From positions 83,212-147,211 of the forward strand of contig NZ_CP097290.1 of assembly GCF_023498005.1 (NCBI RefSeq): 64,000 nt of DNA, given 5' to 3'. Positions 17,184 to 25,926 of this stretch are shown piece after piece (position 1 is the stretch's first letter; each line of letters begins with the position of its first letter). A program made the position numbers and the translations under genes. Source of the DNA: Streptomyces durmitorensis (GTDB lineage: Bacteria > Actinomycetota > Actinomycetes > Streptomycetales > Streptomycetaceae). The notes under the pieces were generated by a model that was not told the origin of the DNA, ran no database searches, and saw nothing but the letters and a program-made list of their open reading frames with translations.

Positions 17184-17810
17184 TCACGCCCGGCCGCTCA
17201 GCAGCAGCCAGCGGTCCGGCGGCAGCACGTGACCGGCCCCGCAGCGCACCACGTGCGTCAGATCGGGGCCCGGCGACGTGCGGACGCTTTCCTCACAGTC
17301 GGTGAACGGGCAGGGGCCGAGCTCCTGCGGGACGGCAGGCCTGGGAGCGAGCGCGGAGCGCGCCACGTTGGTGACCCTGCGGACCTCGGCCGCGCACTCC
17401 CCCGCGGCCGGGTGGGCGGCCAGCCAGTCGAGATGGCGGGCCAGGAACGCCGCGAGCGTCCCCACCTCGCGTCGGGGCAGACCGGTCACCCCCCGCTCCG
17501 CGACGATGGCGCCCGCCCACGAGGCGAGCACGGCGACCATGTCGCTGCGGGCCTGCAGCGGCGCTTCGTTGAGCCGGATGCCCTGCCGGGCACGGCCCGA
17601 GCTGACCCGCTCGGTGATTCCACTCCGGGCGGGCGAGAGCACTTCCTCGCAGCCTTCGTACAGGCCCGGAAGACGGACGAGGTCCTCCTTCAGCCGGGCA
17701 CGGCACACCAGGCACAGCCGCTGGCCCGAGGCGGCCGTCCGCGGCTGGGGCTTCCCGGACTGCCGGTCGTGACGGCAATGGACTGCTTCGCACAGTGACT
17801 GAATGGCCAT
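17184..17810 (-). CDS. Cys-rich putative zinc-binding protein, likely regulator partner
   Basis: A 208-residue protein of unknown function. Paired cysteines resemble a metal site: CEAVHC near residue 8, CLVC near 34, CPFTDC near 165 and CGAGH near 190. The middle is helical and Ala/Arg-rich with no enzyme motif. Upstream lies the hairpin at 17836-17854. It is followed 50 bp later by a small HTH gene on the same strand, so the two probably act together, one sensing or scaffolding and one binding DNA. The start chosen is the ATG giving MAIQSLCEAV, placing the first Cys pair at the N terminus; upstream sequence is low-complexity. Function is inference from context. Confidence 0.7.
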   Translation of the reverse strand: MAIQSLCEAVHCRHDRQSGKPQPRTAASGQRLCLVCRARLKEDLVRLPGLYEGCEEVLSPARSGITERVSSGRARQGIRLNEAPLQARSDMVAVLASWAGAIVAERGVTGLPRREVGTLAAFLARHLDWLAAHPAAGECAAEVRRVTNVARSALAPRPAVPQELGPCPFTDCEESVRTSPGPDLTHVVRCGAGHVLPPDRWLLLSGRA

Positions 17811-17835
17811 CCGTTCTCTGCTTCCCTCCCCCGTT

Positions 17836-17854
17836 CCTGCCGGAGACCGGCAGG
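17836..17854. terminator. 8-bp GC hairpin downstream of the methoxymalonyl operon
   Basis: CCTGCCGG, loop AGA, CCGGCAGG, perfect pairing. It lies about 70 bp past the stop of the FkbH gene in the transcription direction and about 26 bp upstream of the Cys-rich gene start, so it could be a terminator or an operator. Confidence 0.5.
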
Positions 17855-17922
17855 GGCTAACAGACTCGGCCAGTATCGCGAAGCGTCCTAAAACCCGGCT
17901 CGAACCCGTATCCAGCCCCAGG

Positions 17923-18948
17923 TCAGCTCTCCACCAGGACCTCCATGTACGGCGGGAACTCGGGAACACGCGCGAGGTCGTGCTCGAGCACGGAGATCTC
18001 GCCGTTCGTGGTGGTCTCCCGGAACCCGGCGAACTTGTAGGTGACGTACATGCTGCGGTTGCGGTTCGTCGGCACGAACTCCGCGCGCAGCCGTACCCCG
18101 GCCGCGGCCGCCTCGCGGATGAGATGGGCGAGCAGCACCGATCCGACGCCCCGGGACATCACCCGGCAGGACATCAGGAGGAGCTTGACGGTCCAGGCGT
18201 CCTCGCCGCGCTCGACGAGCGCAAGGCCGATCTTCCCGTACGTTCCGTACCTGTCCTCCAGGCCGGCGACCAGCAGATGGTGGTCGGGCGACTGGCGGAA
18301 CGCGTCCAGTTCCTCGTACGAGTAGGTGTAGCCGGTCGCGTTGAGCTGGTTGGTGCGGACGGTCAGTTCCTCGGCGCGCTGCAGGTCGCGTTCCTGGGCC
18401 GGGGTGATGGTGAAGCGCATGTTCAGGGAGCCGAGGAAGTCCTCGGCCGTGCCCTCGTGGACGGCCTCGGCCTGGTTGCGCTCGGCGTCGGCCCGGTACA
18501 GGTGACGGCGCTCCCGGGAGTCCGTGGTGACGAACCGCGGGTGCATCTCGGGCAGGTCCGGGATGCGCTCGGCGTCGAGGGCGTCGATGCACAGCACCTG
18601 CGGGTGCGTGAAGTGGACCTCGTCGCGCTCGAAGGGCTGGTCGTCGACGAAGGCCAGCGTGTCGATGCCGATGTTGATCGCCTCGGCGACCGCCTTCACG
18701 GAGTCCGACTTGTTGCCCCAGTTGATCTGCGGGTACAGGAAGTACTCGGCGATGCCCAGTTCCTCCAGCTTGGCCGCGGCCGCGTCGTGGTCGTTGCGGC
18801 TCGCGACGGAGTGGAGGATGCCCCGCTCGTCGAGGGTCTTGAGGACGTCCACGACACCGGGCCGCAGCTGCACGTCCCCGTCCTCGAGGAGGATCCCGTC
18901 CCAGACGGTGTTGTCGAGGTCCCACACCACACATTTGACCGTTGTCAT
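17923..18948 (-). CDS. fkbH: FkbH-like glyceryl-ACP synthase/phosphatase
   Basis: A 341-residue FkbH-family enzyme. In the known pathway it takes 1,3-bisphosphoglycerate, removes phosphate and loads a glyceryl unit onto a dedicated ACP, the first step to methoxymalonyl-ACP. The N-terminal HAD domain carries the nucleophile motif DLDNTVWDG (residues 10-18) and later HAD motifs around SRNDHD and FVDDQPFER. The C-terminal half, from about residue 200, is GNAT-like (AGLEDRYGTYGKIGLALV, MSRGVGSVLLAHLI). It is the last gene of the cassette and its start overlaps the acyl-CoA dehydrogenase stop by 4 bp (ATGA). Confidence 0.95.
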   Translation of the reverse strand: MTTVKCVVWDLDNTVWDGILLEDGDVQLRPGVVDVLKTLDERGILHSVASRNDHDAAAAKLEELGIAEYFLYPQINWGNKSDSVKAVAEAINIGIDTLAFVDDQPFERDEVHFTHPQVLCIDALDAERIPDLPEMHPRFVTTDSRERRHLYRADAERNQAEAVHEGTAEDFLGSLNMRFTITPAQERDLQRAEELTVRTNQLNATGYTYSYEELDAFRQSPDHHLLVAGLEDRYGTYGKIGLALVERGEDAWTVKLLLMSCRVMSRGVGSVLLAHLIREAAAAGVRLRAEFVPTNRNRSMYVTYKFAGFRETTTNGEISVLEHDLARVPEFPPYMEVLVES

Positions 18949-20129
18949 CGTCCCTCACTCCTGGGGGTTGCTGCGGCCTGCCTCCGGCGGACGAGTGAAC
19001 GCTCCTGGAACGCGTACTCGGCAAGGCCGATCTGATGGATCTGGGAGCTTCCCTCGATGATCTCCATGACCCTGGAGTCGCCGAGATAGCGCTGCACCGG
19101 ATAGGCGGAGCTGCAGCCGTTGGCGCCGTGGATCTGCACGGCGTCGGCCGCGGCCCGGGTCGCGGCGGTCGAGGCGAAGTACTTCGCCATGGACGTCTGG
19201 GCCAGCGCGCCGGGATCGCCCTCGTCGCGCAGCCGGCCGGCCTCCAGGCACAGCAGCCGCGCCGCACGGGCGTCGGTGTACATGCCGCTGATCATCTGCC
19301 GTACGAGCTGGTGGTCCTTGATGGGTGTGCCGAAGGTCTCCCGGCTGCCCGCGTAGTCGACGCTGGCCTCCAGACAGGCGTCGACGATGCCCGTGCAGCC
19401 CCAGCCGACGGTGTAGCGGCCCAGGTCGAGCGCCGTACCGACGACGTGGGACAGGCCGAGGCCGGGCCGGGCGAGCACCTGGCCGGCCGGGATGCGGCAG
19501 CCCTCGAAGTGGACGTCCGCCGTCATGGAGGCGCGGATGCCGATCAGGTCCTCGATCAGCTCCGTGCGCACCCCGGCGGTGGCGCGCTCCACCAGCACCG
19601 CCGTGGGCCCTTCGGGGGAGCGCCCCAGGACGAGGAAGACGTCGGCACTCTCGCCGTACGTCGTCCACGTCTTGTGGCCGTCGAGCAGCCAGGAGTCCCC
19701 GTCCGGCGTGAGCCGGGTGACGACCCCCGCCGCGTCGCTGCCTGCGCCCGGCTCGGACACGGCGAGCGCGCCGATGCTCTCGCCGCGGGCGAGCCGGGGC
19801 AGCCAGGTCTCCTTGAGTTCGCGGCTTCCCCACCGGGCGACGGCGTGCGCCACCATGGTGTGGACGGTGAGCAGGCTGCGCAGCGACGAGCAGGCACGCC
19901 CCAGTTCACCGGCGAGCAGTCCGAGCGTCACCGCGTCACATCCGCCCCCGCCGTACTGGGGCGCGACCGGCAGACCGAGCAGGCCCTCGGCCGCCAGCAG
20001 TTCGACGATCTGTGGCGGAGTGCGCTGAGCGCGATGGTAGGCGTCGGCATGCGGAACGATGTGGCGGTCGGCGAAGGCCCGGAACTCCTTCTGGGCCTGG
20101 GCCTGCGCCGCCGTGAGCGTGCTGGTCAT
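18945..20129 (-). CDS. fkbI: FkbI-like acyl-ACP dehydrogenase, methoxymalonyl-ACP pathway
   Basis: A 394-residue acyl-CoA-dehydrogenase-fold flavoprotein. In methoxymalonyl-ACP pathways the FkbI member works with FkbK to oxidise glyceryl-ACP to hydroxymalonyl-ACP. Family features are LAVSEPGAGSDAAGVVTRLTPDGD in the FAD/substrate region, the C-terminal helical bundle with YAGSRETFGTPIKDHQLVRQM, and QIHGANGCSSAYPVQRYLGDSRVMEIIEGSSQI, the usual FAD-contact stretch. The start MTSTLTAAQAQAQKEF is 22 bp after the ACP stop, and its stop overlaps the fkbH start. Neighbours make the FkbI assignment much safer than the sequence alone would. Confidence 0.93.
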   Translation of the reverse strand: MTSTLTAAQAQAQKEFRAFADRHIVPHADAYHRAQRTPPQIVELLAAEGLLGLPVAPQYGGGGCDAVTLGLLAGELGRACSSLRSLLTVHTMVAHAVARWGSRELKETWLPRLARGESIGALAVSEPGAGSDAAGVVTRLTPDGDSWLLDGHKTWTTYGESADVFLVLGRSPEGPTAVLVERATAGVRTELIEDLIGIRASMTADVHFEGCRIPAGQVLARPGLGLSHVVGTALDLGRYTVGWGCTGIVDACLEASVDYAGSRETFGTPIKDHQLVRQMISGMYTDARAARLLCLEAGRLRDEGDPGALAQTSMAKYFASTAATRAAADAVQIHGANGCSSAYPVQRYLGDSRVMEIIEGSSQIHQIGLAEYAFQERSLVRRRQAAATPRSEGR

Positions 20130-20151
20130 CGGTGTGGCGTCCCCTCGTGGG

Positions 20152-20406
20152 TCAGGACGCCACAGCGGCGGATTGCTTACGGGTGACGAACGCGTCGAGA
20201 GCTCCGACGGAACGGAAGTTGTCCAGTTCCAGGTCGTCGTTGTCGATGGTGAGGCCGAACTCGTGCTCCACGAAGGAGACGAGCTGGATGGCGAACATCG
20301 AGCTGACGAAGCCGAGCTGGAAGATGTCGTCGTCGTCCTTGAGGTCCTGCACGGGGAAGAAGCGGGACAGGTACTCCCCGATCTTCGCCTTGTTGTCCAT
20401 GCTCAT
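20152..20406 (-). CDS. fkbJ: Discrete ACP for methoxymalonyl extender
   Basis: An 84-residue free-standing acyl carrier protein. The phosphopantetheine site is GFVSSMFAIQLV (Ser near residue 36), the variant seen in FkbJ/Asm14-type carriers instead of the DSL box of PKS ACPs. Helix 1 (DNKAKIGEYLSRFF) and the acidic middle (DDDDIFQLG) fit a 4-helix ACP. It carries the glyceryl to methoxymalonyl intermediates and delivers the finished unit to a PKS AT domain. It is placed between the FkbK-like and FkbI-like genes on the same strand. Confidence 0.94.
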   Translation of the reverse strand: MSMDNKAKIGEYLSRFFPVQDLKDDDDIFQLGFVSSMFAIQLVSFVEHEFGLTIDNDDLELDNFRSVGALDAFVTRKQSAAVAS

Positions 20407-20461
20407 GTCGTGATTCCGTCCTGTTCGTGTGCGGCCTGGCGGTGGGTGCGCCCGGGCCGGG

Positions 20462-21313
20462 TCAGCGGTAGTTGAAGAAGCCTTCGCCGCTCTTGCGGCC
20501 CAGCAGGCGGGCGGCGACCATCTTCTTCAGGAGCGGGGCCGGCCGGTACTTGCTGTCGTTGAAGCTCTCGTAGAGCACCTCGACCGACTTCAAGATGGTG
20601 TCGAGACCGATCAGGTCCGCCGTCTCCAGCGGCCCCATCTTGTGGTCGAAGCAGGTCTTGAAGATGCGGTCGACGTCGGTGGGCGAGGCCACCCCGTCCT
20701 GCACCAGGAAGACGGCCTCGTTGATGGTGAGCATCAGGACCCGGTTGGAGACGAAGCCCGGCACGTCCTCGACGACGATGCACTCCTTGCCCATCTCGGC
20801 GAGGAACCTGCGGGCGGTGTCGATGGTCTCCGGGGTGGTGTGGTGGCCGCGGATGACCTCCACCATCGGCTTCATCGGCACCGGGTTCATGAAGTGCATG
20901 CCGACGATGTTCTGCGGGCGGTCGGTGACCGAGCCGACGCGGGTGATGGAGATGGCCGACGTGTTGACGGCGATCCGCACCTCGGGGCGGCAGATGCGGT
21001 CCAGCTGCTCGTAGACCTTCTCCTTGATGCTCCAGTCCTCGGTGACGTTCTCGACGACGAAGTCGGCCTTGGCCAGCAGCTCGTAGTCGGTGGTGAACTC
21101 GATCTTCTCGATCACCGCCGCCGGGTCTACGGCGGCGGCGCGGTTGAAGAGGGCGAAGGCGCGCAGGCTGGTGCGCAGTTCGCGCTTGGCGTTGTCGAGC
21201 ACCTCCTCGGAGACATCGACCAGGATCACCTGGTGCCCGGTCTGCGCGAGGTTCTGTGCCACACCGACGCCCATGACGCCGGCGCCGACGACTCCTACCG
21301 TGGTGAATTCCAT
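20462..21313 (-). CDS. fkbK: FkbK-like 3-hydroxyacyl-ACP dehydrogenase
   Basis: A 283-residue NAD-dependent dehydrogenase of the 3-hydroxyacyl-CoA dehydrogenase family. The N-terminal Rossmann motif GVVGAGVMGVGVAQNLAQTG is followed by Asp in LVDVS (NAD preference). The catalytic His lies in GMHFMNPVPMKPMVEV, and the C-terminal helical domain includes GFVSNRVLMLTINEA and DHKMGPLETADLIGLD. In the methoxymalonyl pathway it oxidises the ACP-bound glyceryl alcohol. It lies 16 bp after the AT-ACP-FkbM gene. Confidence 0.94.
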   Translation of the reverse strand: MEFTTVGVVGAGVMGVGVAQNLAQTGHQVILVDVSEEVLDNAKRELRTSLRAFALFNRAAAVDPAAVIEKIEFTTDYELLAKADFVVENVTEDWSIKEKVYEQLDRICRPEVRIAVNTSAISITRVGSVTDRPQNIVGMHFMNPVPMKPMVEVIRGHHTTPETIDTARRFLAEMGKECIVVEDVPGFVSNRVLMLTINEAVFLVQDGVASPTDVDRIFKTCFDHKMGPLETADLIGLDTILKSVEVLYESFNDSKYRPAPLLKKMVAARLLGRKSGEGFFNYR

Positions 21314-21329
21314 GACTCGTCCGGCTCCG

Positions 21330-23825
21330 TTACCGTGCGCCGCGTACGGCGAAGATGTTGTAGATGTCCGTGCCGACGTACAGCTCGTCCTGCTCGGCCT
21401 TGACGGTGAAGCCCCGGTCCTCGAGCAGCTTCGCGAGGCGTTCGACCTCGCCGTCGGCGTCGTGCGCCTCGAGGACCATCTGCCGGATCTTCGGCCAGTC
21501 CTCGTCGGCGATTCCGTCGATGACCTGTCGTTCGCTCTTCTGTACGTCGATCTTGATGAGGTCGATCTGCTCGATGCCCTGCTCGCGGATGACGGCGCTC
21601 AGCGGACGCAGCCGGGCCGTGTACTGGATGGCCTCGAAGCGGACGTCCATCAGCTCCTCGGCGTACGCGGTCAGCCGGCGGGCCTCCGCGTCCGTGTTCT
21701 GCTGATTGGCGATGATCGTGCGCAGGTTGTGCTTCTCCTCCTCCTCGTCCGGGTGGAACGAGGACATCCCGGAACTGCGGGGGTAGAAGGTGAAGCTCGC
21801 CTGGGCCTCGGCGTCGGAGATGCCGATGTTGAACAGCTTCGCGTCCACACCGTGCTCGGCGACGTTCCTGCTCAGGAGCTCGAACAGCGGCGGGGCCGGC
21901 TCGAAGGTGAAGACCCGCACGTTCTGCGCCTCGTAGTGCGCGAACAGCGTGAACAGGCCGATGTTGCCGCCGACGTCGACGACGGTGTCGCCGCTGCGCA
22001 GCGAGATGCCGTTCTTGGCGTAGACACGGTGGTCGAAGATGTCCTCGTAGAAGTGCCGGGTCTCGGCCTCGTTCTGGTGGTGGACCGTCAGGCCGTTGGG
22101 CAGCCGGAAGCGGGCCTGGCTGCTGCCGGTGTGCGAGGAACCGGCCTTCTCCCCCGCCGTCTGCGGGTCGCCGCCGCCACGCAGTGCGTCGATGGCCGCG
22201 GCCATGCGCGCGAGGGTGGCGAACTCATAGACCTGACGCAGCGTCAGTTCGACGGCGAAGGCCCGGCTGATGCGCAGCATCAGACGCGTGGCGAGCAGCG
22301 AGTTGCCGCCCAGCTCGAAGAAGCTGACGTCGCGGGCGAAGTCCTCGTTCTTCAGGATCCTGGCCCACACGGCCCGCAGCGCGGTCTCCGTCTCGGTGAG
22401 CTCCGCTGCGCCGTCCGCATCCGTTGCGTCCGTATTCCTGGTGTCCGTGTCCGGCACGGGAACCTCCTCGGTGGCGGCCAGATCACTGCAGGGCAGGCCG
22501 TGCCAGGCCGCGTCGGCGTCCGCGAGCCACAGGCGGCCCAGAGCCTTGAGAGCGACCGTGGTGTCGGCGTGCGGCTCCAGCGAGTGGCGCATGGAAGCGA
22601 CGATGGTGCCCGTGTCGCCGCCGCGGACCACGGTCGCCAGGCTGCTCAGCGTCTGGCCGGGGCCGGACTCCAGCAGCAGGCGCTCCTGGCCCAGGTGGCT
22701 CAGGCCGTCGGCGAAGCGGACCGGGCTGAGCAGGTGGCGGGCCCAGTACGCCGGGTCGGTGGCCTGCTCGTCGGTGATGGGCCGGCCGGTGACGTTCGAG
22801 ATGTAGGGAATGCGGGGCACGTTGAGCGTCAGACCGCGGGCGATCTCGGTGACCCGGTCGGCGATCGGCTCCATCATCGAGGAGTGGAACGCGTGCGTGG
22901 TCGTCACCTTGCGGGTGATCACGCCGCGTCCCGCGAGCGTGCGCTCCAGCTCGAGGATGTCGGCCACCGGGCCGCCCACCACGCAGAACTCGGGGCCGTT
23001 GACGGCGGACAGCGAGATGTTCCCGCCCGTCAGCGGACGCACCTGCTCCTCCGGCAGCATCACGGCGAGCATCGTGCCCTCGGGCAGCTCGTCGATGAGT
23101 GCGGCCCGGCGGGCCACCAGGACCAGCGCGTCCTCCAGCGACAGAACGCCGGCGAGCGTGGCCGCGACGTACTCGCCGAGGCTGTAGCCGATCATCGCGG
23201 CCGGCCTGACGCCCCACGACTCCCACAGGGCCGCCAGGGAGTACTCGATCACGAAGAGCGCGGGCTGGGCCATGCGTGTGGCGTTGAGGCGCCGCTCCTC
23301 GGGGCTCTGCTCACGCGTGCCGACGCCCAGCATGCGGCGCAGGTCCATGGCCAGGGCGTTGCCCGGCGAGACCGGCTCGGGACGTCCGGCGGCGGAGAAG
23401 ATCACCTCGCGGATGTCCAGGCCGAGCTCCGCGGTGAGCGCCTCGGCGCAGCGGTCCACGGAGGTCTTGAACACGGGGAAGTCGCGGTACAGGTCGCGCC
23501 CCATGTCGAGGTAGTGGTCGCCGAGGCCGGGGAACATGAAGGCGACCGGGGCGCCACTGCCCGCGGTCTGCGCCGACCCCAGTTCCACCGCGCCGTCGGG
23601 GCCCGTGAGAACGGCCGCGCGGTGTCCGCCCGTCCGTCCGCCGACGCGCAGCACGCCGACCTGTTCGGCGTCGGCGCCGCCGGCCCTGGTGCGCAGCGCG
23701 GCGAGGCCGGCGTCCAACAATGCACCGTCGGCGGCTTCGGCAAGTGCCAGCTGCCACCGGTGCTGCGCGGCGGCCGGTGTGGCCGCCGCGCGTTCTTCTT
23801 CGGCTGTGATCGTGTAGGGGCTCAT
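21330..23825 (-). CDS. Trifunctional AT-ACP-FkbM-type O-methyltransferase
   Basis: An 831-residue fusion of three parts. Residues about 95-400 are an acyltransferase with PGLGDHYLDMG, the active-site GYSLGEYVAATLAGV (Tyr in place of the usual His before Ser) and HAFHSSMMEP. Residues about 455-530 are a carrier protein with FFELGGNSLLATRL, closer to NRPS-style carriers than to cis-PKS ACPs. From about 570 to the end is an FkbM-family methyltransferase with the SAM motif VVDVGGNIGLFTLF, VFTFEPAP and IDLIKIDVQKSE. It probably O-methylates hydroxymalonyl to methoxymalonyl; what its own AT and carrier do is unclear (transfer between carriers is my guess). The ATG follows GGAGAGG, 44 bp after the thioesterase stop. 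Confidence 0.9.
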   Translation of the reverse strand: MSPYTITAEEERAAATPAAAQHRWQLALAEAADGALLDAGLAALRTRAGGADAEQVGVLRVGGRTGGHRAAVLTGPDGAVELGSAQTAGSGAPVAFMFPGLGDHYLDMGRDLYRDFPVFKTSVDRCAEALTAELGLDIREVIFSAAGRPEPVSPGNALAMDLRRMLGVGTREQSPEERRLNATRMAQPALFVIEYSLAALWESWGVRPAAMIGYSLGEYVAATLAGVLSLEDALVLVARRAALIDELPEGTMLAVMLPEEQVRPLTGGNISLSAVNGPEFCVVGGPVADILELERTLAGRGVITRKVTTTHAFHSSMMEPIADRVTEIARGLTLNVPRIPYISNVTGRPITDEQATDPAYWARHLLSPVRFADGLSHLGQERLLLESGPGQTLSSLATVVRGGDTGTIVASMRHSLEPHADTTVALKALGRLWLADADAAWHGLPCSDLAATEEVPVPDTDTRNTDATDADGAAELTETETALRAVWARILKNEDFARDVSFFELGGNSLLATRLMLRISRAFAVELTLRQVYEFATLARMAAAIDALRGGGDPQTAGEKAGSSHTGSSQARFRLPNGLTVHHQNEAETRHFYEDIFDHRVYAKNGISLRSGDTVVDVGGNIGLFTLFAHYEAQNVRVFTFEPAPPLFELLSRNVAEHGVDAKLFNIGISDAEAQASFTFYPRSSGMSSFHPDEEEEKHNLRTIIANQQNTDAEARRLTAYAEELMDVRFEAIQYTARLRPLSAVIREQGIEQIDLIKIDVQKSERQVIDGIADEDWPKIRQMVLEAHDADGEVERLAKLLEDRGFTVKAEQDELYVGTDIYNIFAVRGAR

Positions 23826-23869
23826 GCCTCTCCTTGGAGATGACGGCCGGCCGGAAGGTGTGAGCGCGC

Positions 23870-24700
23870 TCACTGCCGCCCCGTTCCCTCCGAGGTGTCC
23901 GCTGTCATGCCGACCTTGGCGGCACCGACTTGAGCGAGACCGGAGCAGTAGTCGGGCGCGCGGTTCACCGTGGTCCGGCAGGCGCGGCCGAGCAGAGCGG
24001 GAAGCTCCGGGCCGCCCGCGAAGTAGTGGTCACCGGGCACGGTGTGCACCGTGAGGGGGCCGGTGGTCCACTCCCGCCAGCCCGCCATGTCACCCGGACG
24101 CCCCAGGGGATCGCGGTCCCCGCAGACCGCAAGCAGCGGCACGTCGGGCGGCCCGCCCGAGGCCGGCCCCCGGGCGGCGACGCGCAGCCGGTGCCCCAGC
24201 GCCAGATCGTCGCGCAGCACCGGCAGCACGGTGCGGTACCAGAACCCGCCGGGTGCCGCCCTGTCCGGTACGGCGCCCATCTCGGCCAGCAGGCCGACGA
24301 GTTCGGCCGCCGGCGCCGCCCAGGAGTCGGACAGCGGTGAGATCACCGTGGGCGGGGGGCAGGCCCCGACGGCGAGCAGTGCGGGCCCGGGCAGGCCGAC
24401 GTCGTGCAGCGCGCGCGTCACCGTGTAGGCGACCATCGCGCCCAGGCTGTGCCCGTACAGCGCGAACGGCTGTGAAGGCGGTGCCGCGGCGAAGTGGCCC
24501 ATCAGGTCGGCCAGGAGGGCCTCGCGCGTGGTGATGGTCGGCTCGCCGGCGCGGCTGCCCCGGCCGGGCAGCGGCAGCGGTACGACCTCGACGCCCGGAC
24601 CGGTCCGGCCCGCCCAGCCCTCGAACGAGGAGGTGCCCGCGCCGGCGTGGGCGAAGCAGTACAGGCGCACCGGCCGGATGCCGCCCTGCCCGTCGGTCAC
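23870..24700 (-). CDS. Type II thioesterase (first copy)
   Basis: A 276-residue alpha/beta hydrolase of the GrsT/TEII family, which removes misloaded or stalled acyl groups from carrier proteins. It shows [15 protein letters not shown] at the N terminus (oxyanion region), the nucleophile GHSLGA near residue 95, the Asp in VCGDRDPLG and the catalytic His in [10 protein letters not shown]. It starts at a GTG overlapping the metK stop (GTGA). The C-terminal 35 residues after the catalytic His exceed the family norm. Confidence 0.93.
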   Translation of the reverse strand: MTDGQGGIRPVRLYCFAHAGAGTSSFEGWAGRTGPGVEVVPLPLPGRGSRAGEPTITTREALLADLMGHFAAAPPSQPFALYGHSLGAMVAYTVTRALHDVGLPGPALLAVGACPPPTVISPLSDSWAAPAAELVGLLAEMGAVPDRAAPGGFWYRTVLPVLRDDLALGHRLRVAARGPASGGPPDVPLLAVCGDRDPLGRPGDMAGWREWTTGPLTVHTVPGDHYFAGGPELPALLGRACRTTVNRAPDYCSGLAQVGAAKVGMTADTSEGTGRQ

Positions 24701-25926
24701 GTGCCCAGGCCCGCGGCCGCCGCGAGCGACTCGGCCCGGTCGGTGCGCTCCCAGGTGAAGTCGGGCAGCTCGCGGCCGAAGTGGCCGTACGCGGCGGTCT
24801 GCGCGTAGATCGGGCGGAGCAGGTCGAGGTCGCGGATGATCGCGGCCGGGCGGAGGTCGAAGACTTCGGTGACCGCCTGCTGCAGGCGGTCCAGGGGGAC
24901 CCGTTCGGTGCCGAAGGTCTCGATGAACAGACCCACCGGCTCGGCCTTGCCGATCGCGTACGCGACCTGGACCTCGCAGCGTGCGGCGAGGCGTGCGGCG
25001 ACGACGTTCTTGGCGACCCAGCGCATCGCGTACGCCGCGCTGCGGTCGACCTTGGAGGGGTCCTTGCCGGAGAAGGCGCCGCCGCCGTGGCGGGCCATGC
25101 CGCCGTAGGTGTCGATGATGATCTTGCGGCCGGTCAGGCCTGCGTCACCCATCGGGCCGCCGATCTCGAAGCGGCCCGTCGGGTTGACCAGGAGGCGGTA
25201 GTTCCCGACGTCCAGCTTGATGCCCTCGTCCAGGAGCGCCTGCAGCTCCGGCTCGACGACGAACTCCTTGATGTCCGGCACCAGGAGCGAGTCCAGGTCG
25301 ATGTCGGCGGCGTGCTGCGAGGAGACGACGACGGTGTCCAGACGGACCGCCTTGTCACCGTCGTACTCGATGGTGACCTGCGTCTTGCCGTCCGGGCGCA
25401 GGTAGGGAATCGTGCCGTTCTTGCGCACGTCGGACAGTCGCTTCGACAGGCGGTGCGCCAGGAAGAGCGGCAGCGGCATCAGCGTCGGCGTCTCGTCCGT
25501 CGCGTAGCCGAACATCAGGCCCTGGTCGCCCGCGCCCTGCTTGTCGAGCTCGTCACCTGCTTCTCCGCGGGAGGCACCCTCGACACGCTTCTCGTACGCC
25601 GTGTCGACGCCCTGGGCGATGTCCGGGGACTGCGCGCCGATCGACACCGACACACCGCAGGAGGCGCCGTCGAAGCCCTTCTTGGAGGAGTCGTAGCCGA
25701 TCTCGAGGATCTTCTCGCGGACCAGCTGCGCGATCGGCGCGTACGCGGTGCTGGACACTTCGCCGGCCACGTGCACCAGGCCGGTCGTGATCAGGGTCTC
25801 GACGGCGACGCGGGAGGAGGGGTCCTCGCGCAGGAGCGCGTCGAGAATGGTGTCGCTGATCTGGTCAGCGATCTTGTCGGGGTGCCCCTCGGTCACGGAC
25901 TCCGAGGTGAACAGACGACGGGACAT
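24697..25926 (-). CDS. metK: S-adenosylmethionine synthetase
   Basis: A 409-residue methionine adenosyltransferase making SAM from methionine and ATP. Near-invariant motifs are [20 protein letters not shown] at the start, [12 protein letters not shown], and [19 protein letters not shown] with the P-loop-like ATP site. Length and sequence fit a complete housekeeping-type enzyme. Its place inside a methoxymalonyl/PKS operon suggests a local supply of methyl donor for the FkbM methyltransferase; a second chromosomal metK would be expected. The first 62 bases overlap the end of the phosphopantetheinyl transferase frame, which is unusual. Confidence 0.97.
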   Translation of the reverse strand: MSRRLFTSESVTEGHPDKIADQISDTILDALLREDPSSRVAVETLITTGLVHVAGEVSSTAYAPIAQLVREKILEIGYDSSKKGFDGASCGVSVSIGAQSPDIAQGVDTAYEKRVEGASRGEAGDELDKQGAGDQGLMFGYATDETPTLMPLPLFLAHRLSKRLSDVRKNGTIPYLRPDGKTQVTIEYDGDKAVRLDTVVVSSQHAADIDLDSLLVPDIKEFVVEPELQALLDEGIKLDVGNYRLLVNPTGRFEIGGPMGDAGLTGRKIIIDTYGGMARHGGGAFSGKDPSKVDRSAAYAMRWVAKNVVAARLAARCEVQVAYAIGKAEPVGLFIETFGTERVPLDRLQQAVTEVFDLRPAAIIRDLDLLRPIYAQTAAYGHFGRELPDFTWERTDRAESLAAAAGLGT

